This document shows positions 6,296-10,903 of a DNA stretch of 10,903 nt, one piece after another. The DNA comes from Gammaproteobacteria bacterium (lineage in GTDB: Bacteria > Pseudomonadota > Gammaproteobacteria > Steroidobacterales > Woeseiaceae), in the NCBI GenBank assembly GCA_030641695.1, contig DAOWGY010000282.1:1-10903 (forward strand), written 5' to 3'. The stretch's first letter is position 1; every line of letters starts with the position of its first letter. The position numbers and the translations under genes were made by a program. The notes under the pieces were generated by a model, which saw only the letters and a list, made by a program, of their open reading frames with translations, searched no databases and was not told where the DNA came from.

Positions 6296-6376
6296 ATGTT
6301 GGCGATGCTAATGAGCTTTGCCGGCTGCGGCAAATCGCCGCTCGCCGGCCACCACGATGCCACGACTCAGCCATGA
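6296..6376 (+). CDS. Putative 26-residue lipopeptide, translationally coupled to the hydrolase
   Basis: The ATG at 6296 follows AAAGGA. The product starts MLAMLMSFAGC and ends GKSPLAGHHDATTQP. It has a short hydrophobic stretch and a lipobox-like FAGC with Cys at 11, reminiscent of small lipoproteins whose mature part begins CG; cleavage would leave a 16-residue lipid-anchored peptide. The n-region lacks a basic residue, which is unusual for a signal peptide. The TGA (6374-6376) overlaps the ATG of the next gene (6373-6375) as ATGA, the classic coupling arrangement. It could instead be only a leader that feeds ribosomes to the downstream gene, or chance. The overlap together with the ribosome site makes translation plausible. 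Confidence 0.45.
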   Translation: MLAMLMSFAGCGKSPLAGHHDATTQP

Positions 6377-7680
6377 CCTCCCAGCACCCCAAAAAAGCCT
6401 TATGTCACCTTGCAATCGGCCTGCTACTGGCCGCCGCAAGCACCTGGGTTGTCGCCGCAGAAGTTGCCGTGGATCCGGCCGACAATGGCGCCAATATACG
6501 TGACGATACGACCGACGATGCGGACTCGCGTTCCAGCGAAGTCGCGGCAATGGCGCAGGAATTGGTCGAGGCTGTGCCCAGCCATCCGCAGGACGTACCC
6601 CTCGCCGAAGCTGTGACGACAGCCGAAGGCCTCGCCGAGCCGTTACTCTTGCTGGATACCGAAATCGCGCCAGGCTCCACAATACGGCTGTCCTGGTCGG
6701 CGACCGAACTGTTCGAAGGCGTGCCGGTTTCAACGCCGGTGCTCGTCGTCAATGGCGCGCTTCCGGGACCGACTCTGTGCCTGACCGCCGCGGTACACGG
6801 CGACGAACTCAATGGCGTTGAGATGGTCCGTCGCGTATTACACGACCTCAATGCCGAGAAATTGTCAGGTGCGATTATCGGCGTGCCGATCGTTAACGTG
6901 CAGGGATTTCGGCGCGGCTCGCGCTACCTGCCCGACCGCCGTGACCTTAATCGCTACTTCCCGGGCAATCCGAAGGGCAGCGCCGCGGCGCGTATTGCGC
7001 ACTCTTTCTTTACCAATGTCGTCGCCCATTGCGACGCATTGGTCGATCTGCACACCGGCTCGTTCGAACGTGCCAATCTGCCGCAGATCCGTGCTGACCT
7101 GCGCAACCCCGACGTCGTGACCCTGACGCAGGGATTTGGCGCGATGGTGATTCTGCACAGTTCGCCGGCGGTCGGCACGCTGCGACACGCGGCGACCGAG
7201 GCAGGCATTCCGGCGGTGACGCTCGAAGCCGGCGGCCCGTCGCAGCTGGAACTGAACGAAGTCAAACACGGCGTGAAAGGCATCCAAACGCTGATCAGCG
7301 CCATCGGCATGATGCGCAAGAAGCGCTTGTGGGCCGCCGATCCCGAGCCGGTGTATTACCGCTCATCCTGGGTGCGCGCCGACAGTGGCGGCATTTTGCT
7401 TGCAGACGTCAGTCTCGGCAGCACCGTGCGCGAGGGCGATTTGCTCGGCACGATTACCGACCCGATGAGCAACGCCCGCAGCGAACTGCATTCGCCCTAC
7501 ACGGGACGCATTATCGGCATGGCCCGTAACCAGGTTGTCATGCCCGGCTTTGCCGCGTTTCACGTCGGCATCGCGACCGCCGAGGCGCCTGTCGACCCGC
7601 CCGTCGAAGCGCCGGCGGAATCGACCGTACACGAGGACACTGACGCCAGTGACGATTACGTCGACGGTATGTCGGAATAA
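6373..7680 (+). CDS. Exported succinylglutamate desuccinylase/aspartoacylase (AstE/AspA) family zinc hydrolase
   Basis: The family are M14-like zinc hydrolases that release an acyl group from an amino acid; substrate here unknown. The ATG at 6373 (435 residues) is chosen because it is followed at once by a signal peptide (MTSQHPKKALCHLAIGLLLA, then AASTWVVAAE, cleavage near 29). An acidic linker follows (about 30-85). Zinc ligands are H142 and E145 in AAVHGDELNG and H227 in DLHTGS; RRDLNRYFPGN (189-199) matches the substrate-binding Arg motif; E285 in TLEAGGP is the likely catalytic Glu. A C-terminal beta domain (about 335-402, GGILLADVSLGSTVREGDLL) is typical of the family. A Pro/Glu/Asp tail ends at the TAA, which is the first three bases of the inverted repeat at 7678. 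No Shine-Dalgarno at its own ATG; coupled to the 26-codon ORF. The periplasmic location and the divergent mltD suggest a cell-wall or amino-acid scavenging role (inference). Confidence 0.85.
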   Translation: MTSQHPKKALCHLAIGLLLAAASTWVVAAEVAVDPADNGANIRDDTTDDADSRSSEVAAMAQELVEAVPSHPQDVPLAEAVTTAEGLAEPLLLLDTEIAPGSTIRLSWSATELFEGVPVSTPVLVVNGALPGPTLCLTAAVHGDELNGVEMVRRVLHDLNAEKLSGAIIGVPIVNVQGFRRGSRYLPDRRDLNRYFPGNPKGSAAARIAHSFFTNVVAHCDALVDLHTGSFERANLPQIRADLRNPDVVTLTQGFGAMVILHSSPAVGTLRHAATEAGIPAVTLEAGGPSQLELNEVKHGVKGIQTLISAIGMMRKKRLWAADPEPVYYRSSWVRADSGGILLADVSLGSTVREGDLLGTITDPMSNARSELHSPYTGRIIGMARNQVVMPGFAAFHVGIATAEAPVDPPVEAPAESTVHEDTDASDDYVDGMSE

Positions 7681-7701
7681 AAAGGGGTCAGAGCCCTTTT
7701 T
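7678..7701 (+). repeat. Left arm of a perfect 24-bp inverted repeat (REPIN-like)
   Basis: Exact reverse complement of 7737-7760. The arm reads TAAAAAGGGGTCAGAGCCC plus five T. It is itself an imperfect palindrome (AAAAAGGG/CCCTTTTT and TC/GA with a G-G mismatch and one loop base), the form REP units take. Its first three bases are the stop codon of the hydrolase gene. Confidence 0.85.
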
Positions 7702-7736
7702 GCTGTGACCTCGGGGCTTGTTCTGCGTTGTTGACG

Positions 7737-7760
7737 AAAAAGGGCTCTGACCCCTTTTTA
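7737..7760 (-). repeat. Right arm of the perfect 24-bp inverted repeat
   Basis: AAAAAGGGCTCTGACCCC then five T and A, identical to the left arm when reverse-complemented. It ends 26 bases before the lpxL start codon. The 3' T run makes it the better terminator candidate on the plus strand, which would isolate lpxL from hydrolase transcription. Confidence 0.85.
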
Positions 7761-7786
7761 TTAAGAAAGTAAACTGTCCCTTGACG

Positions 7787-8725
7787 ATGAGCGACGAACG
7801 CAAGCCACTCCACCATTTTTGGGGACCACGTTACTGGCTGACCTGGCTGGGTATGGGCGTCCTGCGCGTGCTGTGCCTGCTGCCGCATTCGGTGGCGTTG
7901 GCCACGGGACGTCTGCTCGGGCGCCTCGTTCATTGCGCCGCCGGCAGCCGCCGCGCAATCGTCCGGCGCAACATTGAATTGTGTTTCCCCGATCTCCGTG
8001 CATCCGAACGTGACGCGCTCGCGAAACGGCACTTCGAGGCGCTCGGTATGTCGCTGATGGAGATGGGCCTCGGCCGCTGGGCAAGCGACAAAACTCATCT
8101 GAAACTGGCGCGTCTCGAGGGGCTCGAACATCTTCGAACTGCACTCGATGACGGCAAGGGCGTCATTCTGCTGAGCGCTCATTTCACGACCCTCGAGATA
8201 TCGGGTCGCGTACTGGCGATGAACTGCCCACCCTTCGATGCCGTGTATCGAAAAAACCGCAGCGAATTCATCACCGAAATTCAACGCACCGGTCGTGAGC
8301 GTTCAGCCGACGATACGATAGAGAAACGGGATATTAAGAAGATGGTGCGCAACCTGCGCAAAGGCCGCCCGATCTGGTACGCACCGGATCAAAGCTACGA
8401 CCGCAAGGGCTCGGAGGTCATTTCGTTTTTCGGCGTGCCGTCAATGCATACGACAGCAACATCCACGCTGGCACGGCTCGGCCATGCCGTAACGCTACCG
8501 TTTTTTCCGCGACGCCTCGAAGACGGCAGTTACGTGCACCAGATACTTCCGCCGCTCGAGAATTTTCCGAGTGGCGATCCTGTCGAAGACACGAAACAGT
8601 ACGTGCGGGTACTCGAACAACACATTCGCAGCTGCCCGGAGCAGTACTTGTGGATCCATCGCAAATTCAAGAATCTGCCGGAGGGTTACGAAGATTGCTA
8701 CGCGGATCTCGAGGCATTGAAATAG
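7787..8725 (+). CDS. lpxL: Lipid A late acyltransferase LpxL (HtrB family)
   Basis: Inner-membrane enzyme transferring a secondary acyl chain from acyl-ACP to Kdo-lipid A. At 312 residues it is close to E. coli LpxL (306). Seen: the family opening FWGPRYWLTWLGMGVL (11-26) including the N-terminal membrane segment; RRNIELCFPDL (60-70); the catalytic HX4E motif in SAHFTTLEISG, H132 and E137; RKDLK-like RDIKKMVRNLRKG (181-193); WYAPDQSYD (197-205); TTATSTLARLGHAV (222-235); and PEQYLWIHRKFKNLPEG (284-300). The ATG at 7787 is preferred to TTG at 7781. It has no recognisable Shine-Dalgarno; the 26 bases before it abut the inverted repeat. LpxL versus LpxP/LpxM (chain length, position) cannot be settled by eye. 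The 3' end overlaps convergent kdkA by 28 bases. Confidence 0.92.
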   Translation: MSDERKPLHHFWGPRYWLTWLGMGVLRVLCLLPHSVALATGRLLGRLVHCAAGSRRAIVRRNIELCFPDLRASERDALAKRHFEALGMSLMEMGLGRWASDKTHLKLARLEGLEHLRTALDDGKGVILLSAHFTTLEISGRVLAMNCPPFDAVYRKNRSEFITEIQRTGRERSADDTIEKRDIKKMVRNLRKGRPIWYAPDQSYDRKGSEVISFFGVPSMHTTATSTLARLGHAVTLPFFPRRLEDGSYVHQILPPLENFPSGDPVEDTKQYVRVLEQHIRSCPEQYLWIHRKFKNLPEGYEDCYADLEALK

Positions 8726-9429
8726 CCTTCGAGCAGAGCTTCCCAGTTTCCGTTGTCGAAATGCACGCCCGGGTCCAGGGTCTTGATCTTCACGAGTGAG
8801 CGATGCAGGCGATTCAGGGTTTTCTGTTGCCATGCGCCTGGCTGCAACAAGCGGCCCCGATCGAAATCGAGCATCCAGAGTTTGCCTGCATTATCGATCT
8901 GCAGGTTGTAAGCATTCATATCAGCGTGGTAAACGCCCGATCCGTGAAACTCGTGAATCGCGGCGCCCATCGTCTGCCAGAACTCCTCGTCGCGCGCCTG
9001 CATCGTAATGAACTGTGACAGGGGCCGAACTTCGGGTATGCGGACAGTAATGATATCGGCCGTGTAGGTGGGTCCCAGGCGGCGATACCTGGCCGCCGCA
9101 GGCCGCGGTACACGCAGATCGTTGACCGCAAGTTTCGCGAGCAACCGCCACTCTACGAAGGGTCGCGTGCTGTCCTCACCGGTCCACACGTAGCGATCGC
9201 GGACAACCTTGCCGATCATGCCACCGCGCATGAAATGACGCAGCACGAATTGCCGCGGCACGTTGCCGACGAACATGGTGTTGCCGCGGCCGCCCGATCC
9301 CAGCGATCCCTTGAGCAGCTCTGCGTGCAACCAGCCGCCCGGCGTGAAGCGATCTTCGGAAATCTGGTTGATGATGGCCTTATCGTATAGGAGGGCGCCG
9401 GTCGCGGTCTTCTCGACGGTTTCGGTCAA
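8698..9429 (-). CDS. kdkA: 3-deoxy-D-manno-octulosonic acid (Kdo) kinase KdkA
   Basis: Phosphorylates the Kdo residue on lipid A with ATP at the cytoplasmic face, in bacteria carrying a single Kdo-phosphate. 243 residues, matching Haemophilus KdkA (about 241). A small eukaryotic-like kinase fold: FVLRHFMRGGMIGKVVRDRYVW (lysine lobe, split here as FVLRHFMRGG and MIGKVVRDRYVW, 61-82), EWRLLAKL (93-100), catalytic loop GVYHADMNAYNLQ (165-177) with D170 and N175, and metal-binding LDFDRGRLL (187-195) with D188. The start is TTG at 9429: an in-frame TAA lies just upstream, AAGGGA (9438-9443) is 8 bases before it, and no ATG occurs until residue 52. Head to head with the GT9 heptosyltransferase and tail to tail with lpxL, all in lipid A/core assembly. 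Confidence 0.9.
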   Translation of the reverse strand: MTETVEKTATGALLYDKAIINQISEDRFTPGGWLHAELLKGSLGSGGRGNTMFVGNVPRQFVLRHFMRGGMIGKVVRDRYVWTGEDSTRPFVEWRLLAKLAVNDLRVPRPAAARYRRLGPTYTADIITVRIPEVRPLSQFITMQARDEEFWQTMGAAIHEFHGSGVYHADMNAYNLQIDNAGKLWMLDFDRGRLLQPGAWQQKTLNRLHRSLVKIKTLDPGVHFDNGNWEALLEGYFNASRSA

Positions 9430-9437
9430 CGGATCCG

Positions 9438-9443
9438 TCCCTT
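9438..9443 (-). promoter_or_regulatory. Ribosome binding site deciding the TTG start of kdkA
   Basis: AAGGGA on the minus strand with 8 bases to the TTG at 9429. Together with the in-frame TAA a few codons upstream it fixes the non-ATG start. Confidence 0.7.
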
Positions 9444-9452
9444 GTTATCGAC

Positions 9453-10088
9453 TTGTCTCACTTGTTCGCAAACTCTGCGCCCGAAGACGTCTGCATCGTT
9501 CGACTTTCGGCGATTGGCGATACCTGCCATGCGCTCGCGGTCGTGCGTAACCTTCAGGATAACTGGCCTGACGCTCGCATCACCTGGGTCATCGGCAGAA
9601 CCGAAGCGACCCTGATGGGCGACATACCGGACGTGGAGTTTATCACCTTCGACAAATCCAAAGGATTGCGCGCGTACGCCGACGTACGTCGCCAACTGCG
9701 GGACAAGCGTTTCGATGTCGCACTTTGCATGCACGCGTCGGTGCGAGCGAACGTCCTCTGCCACCTGATATCGGCGCCACACAAGGTCGGCTTCGATAAA
9801 GCGCGCGCACGCGACTTGCAATGGCTGTTTACCAACCAGCGCATTCCCTCCGCACGAGGCGAGCACGCGCTGGAAGCGATGATGGGTTTCGCACGTTACA
9901 TCGGAGCCGGTGCGACCGATCTGCGCTGGGATATCCCGATCGGTGAGGCGGAGCAGCGCTTCGCGAGCGAGCAGAGTACTAGCCCCGGCGTCGTGATCAG
10001 TCCCTGCAGCAGTCAGCGCAGCCGCAACTTCAGAAACTGGCCTGTCGATAACTACGTCGCGGTCGCTCGCCATCTGCACGACCATTAA
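9453..10088 (+). CDS. LPS heptosyltransferase family (GT9) protein, N-terminal part, cut by an in-frame TAA
   Basis: GT-B enzymes of family 9 transfer heptose from ADP-heptose to the LPS inner core. This 211-residue part holds the acceptor-side Rossmann domain: VCIVRLSAIGDTCHALAVV (13-31) with the catalytic-position D23, and WVIGRTEA (45-52); then the opening of the second domain, GVVISPCSSQRSRNFRNWP (179-197). Translation stops at TAA 10086-10088, but the same frame continues with the missing donor-binding half. Opening codon TTG at 9453 (or TTG 9462); no ATG fits and the ribosome site is poor. The RLSAIGDxCHAL opening and pairing with kdkA resemble Haemophilus OpsX, which adds the first heptose to phosphorylated Kdo (from memory). 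As it stands the product lacks the ADP-binding motif and is probably inactive. Confidence 0.75.
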   Translation: MSHLFANSAPEDVCIVRLSAIGDTCHALAVVRNLQDNWPDARITWVIGRTEATLMGDIPDVEFITFDKSKGLRAYADVRRQLRDKRFDVALCMHASVRANVLCHLISAPHKVGFDKARARDLQWLFTNQRIPSARGEHALEAMMGFARYIGAGATDLRWDIPIGEAEQRFASEQSTSPGVVISPCSSQRSRNFRNWPVDNYVAVARHLHDH

Positions 10089-10502
10089 CAGGCCTGCATC
10101 GTACTGACAATCGACAACTCTACTCTCGAGCGCGAGTATGCGGAGGCCATCAGCGCCGCGACCGGCGCCACCAATCTCGTCGGCCAAACAACACTCAAAC
10201 AGTTATTTGCGCTGCTGGCCGCGGCGGACCTCGTTATCTGCCCGGATTCGGGCCCCGCGCACCTGGCAACCGTTGCTGGTACCCCGGTTGTCGGCCTTTA
10301 CGCCACATCGAACCCGGCGCGCACCGGGCCGTACCTGCGCCGGTCCCTGACCGTGGATCGCTACCCGGACGCAATTAGGCAATATCTGGGCAAGAGTGTC
10401 GACGACGTCCGCTGGGGCCGGCGCGTCCGACACCCGGATGCCATGGCGCTCATTACTGTTGATGACGTTATTGGCAAGATAAGCGATATTTTTAGTAATT
10501 AG
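10089..10502 (+). pseudogene. C-terminal half of the interrupted GT9 heptosyltransferase
   Basis: 137 codons in the same frame as the N-terminal part, directly after TAA, closing with TAG at 10500-10502. Seen: EREYAEAIS, NLVGQTTLKQLFALLAAADL, then the donor-binding signature VICPDSGPAHLATVAGTPVV and GLYATSNPARTGPYL, all typical of GT9. The whole reading (349 positions including the stop) has the length of normal family members (about 320-350). There is no ATG, GTG or TTG in frame until GTG at 10353, past the signature, so independent translation is unlikely. Either a nonsense mutation, a base-call error, or readthrough. Sequence conservation looks good, so the break is recent or artificial. 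Confidence 0.75.
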
Positions 10503-10903
10503 TGGATAAACCCCGCTTTTTACCGACATTTTTAACTACTTCAGTAGAACGACCTGCGCCATTTCGCATCAAAACAAACGCCCGACTTCGCCGTCAACAA
10601 TATTTTCACCTTCGTCGACATTTTTGACGTTTAACCACATGTTTGTAGCCGATTGTTACATATTTCGCGATTTTAGTTCGTGTCGATGACGAATTGAGGC
10701 AAGAATCGACAACCGTCGTCGCCAGCGGATTCACTACCAAGTAGCGACTTTTGGGCGTTTTGTGGTGGTTAGTGGTATTTAGCGACTTTTAATACCAAAA
10801 TAGCGGCCGTTTGTACGCTGATAGATCGCAATCACCGCAGCGGACGTGTCGGTCCGATTTGTTGCCGTTTTCTGAAATTTACTGATTTTCGCCGCTAATA
10901 CCC
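10503..10903. other. AT-rich non-coding tail with short repeats
   Basis: No gene on either strand looks real across these 401 bases, and A+T is clearly higher than in the coding part. TAGCGACTTTT occurs at 10742-10752 and 10780-10790; the second copy sits inside a hairpin (TGGTATT 10773-10779, AATACCA 10791-10797). CGACATTTTT occurs at 10524-10533 and 10616-10625. A small dyad CTACTTCAGTAG lies near 10536-10547. No strong terminator follows the heptosyltransferase. The stretch may be a regulatory or integration-prone spacer before a gene outside the window. Confidence 0.45.

Larger units (their letters stand above)
7678..7760. mobile_element. Putative REPIN/MITE-like element, 83 bp; may also act as a terminator
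   Basis: Two 24-base arms around a 35-base centre (7702-7736). The long stem followed by a T run on both strands could serve as a terminator in either direction. From memory, GGGGTCAGAGCCC-type repeats recur in many environmental gammaproteobacterial genomes near Y1 (RAYT/IS200-like) transposases; I cannot verify that here. No transposase is present, so it would be non-autonomous. No target-site duplication is evident. Its sequence is unrelated to the REP cluster at 1248-1348. Confidence 0.6.

Noticed and set aside
6259..6372. N-terminal extension of the hydrolase from a TTG
   Set aside because: Would place 38 unusual residues before a clear signal peptide; the ATG at 6373 fits better.
6865..7287. 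140-codon minus-strand open frame
   Set aside because: Antisense to the zinc-binding core of the hydrolase, with no independent signals.
7678..7760. Plain terminator only
   Set aside because: The 24-bp perfect arms with internal palindromes and a 35-base centre exceed a usual terminator hairpin, though termination may still be a function.
9426..10187. 253-codon minus-strand open frame
   Set aside because: Antisense to the GT9 gene, which has all family motifs in the other strand; a by-product of G+C-rich codon use. It is longer than the broken GT9 frame and could mislead an automatic gene finder.
10203..10529. 108-codon minus-strand open frame
   Set aside because: Antisense to the C-terminal GT9 half, where the CPDSGPAH signature is in the plus strand.

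Overview
The window reads as chromosomal DNA of a non-enteric gammaproteobacterium with moderately high G+C. The genes point that way: HtpG behind a sigma-32-type promoter, PpnN (YgdH), MltD with LysM repeats, an LpxL-type lipid A acyltransferase, and a Kdo kinase (KdkA) head to head with a family-9 heptosyltransferase. I cannot name the genus. No rRNA, tRNA, CRISPR array, transposase or phage gene is visible.

Layout. (1) 1-490, minus: the 5' part of htpG, with its heat-shock promoter at 555-580. (2) 617-1078, minus: two small ORFs in one frame separated by a single TAA; the second has two membrane segments. (3) 1079-1418: no gene; a cluster of three REP-like palindromes arranged like a REPIN, then the terminator of the next gene. 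(4) 1419-1688, minus: an unknown 89-residue protein. (5) 1894-6227, minus: an envelope and nucleotide block transcribed in the order mltD, a 4-helix membrane protein coupled by a 1-base overlap, a secreted L,D-transpeptidase-family protein, then ppnN. (6) 6296-7680, plus, divergent from mltD: a 26-residue predicted lipopeptide ORF overlapping (ATGA) a gene for an exported AstE/aspartoacylase-family zinc hydrolase. (7) 7678-7760: a perfect 24-bp inverted repeat whose left arm contains the hydrolase stop codon. (8) 7787-10502: lipid A and inner-core genes: lpxL (plus), kdkA (minus, tail-to-tail overlap with lpxL), and a GT9 heptosyltransferase (plus, head-to-head with kdkA) broken by an in-frame TAA. 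(9) 10503-10903: AT-rich, no gene, short repeats.

The genes share an envelope theme: MltD and the YkuD-family protein act on peptidoglycan; LpxL acylates lipid A; KdkA phosphorylates Kdo; the GT9 enzyme would add heptose to the phosphorylated Kdo. HtpG and PpnN are stress-linked (heat shock; ppGpp-responsive nucleotide breakdown in E. coli).

No obvious new defence or mobile system is present. The best leads are the lipopeptide-hydrolase module, two distinct REPIN-like elements (one shaping the end of a gene and the start of the next), and two internal TAA codons, in the GT9 gene and in the small membrane ORF, each one C-to-T change from CAA.
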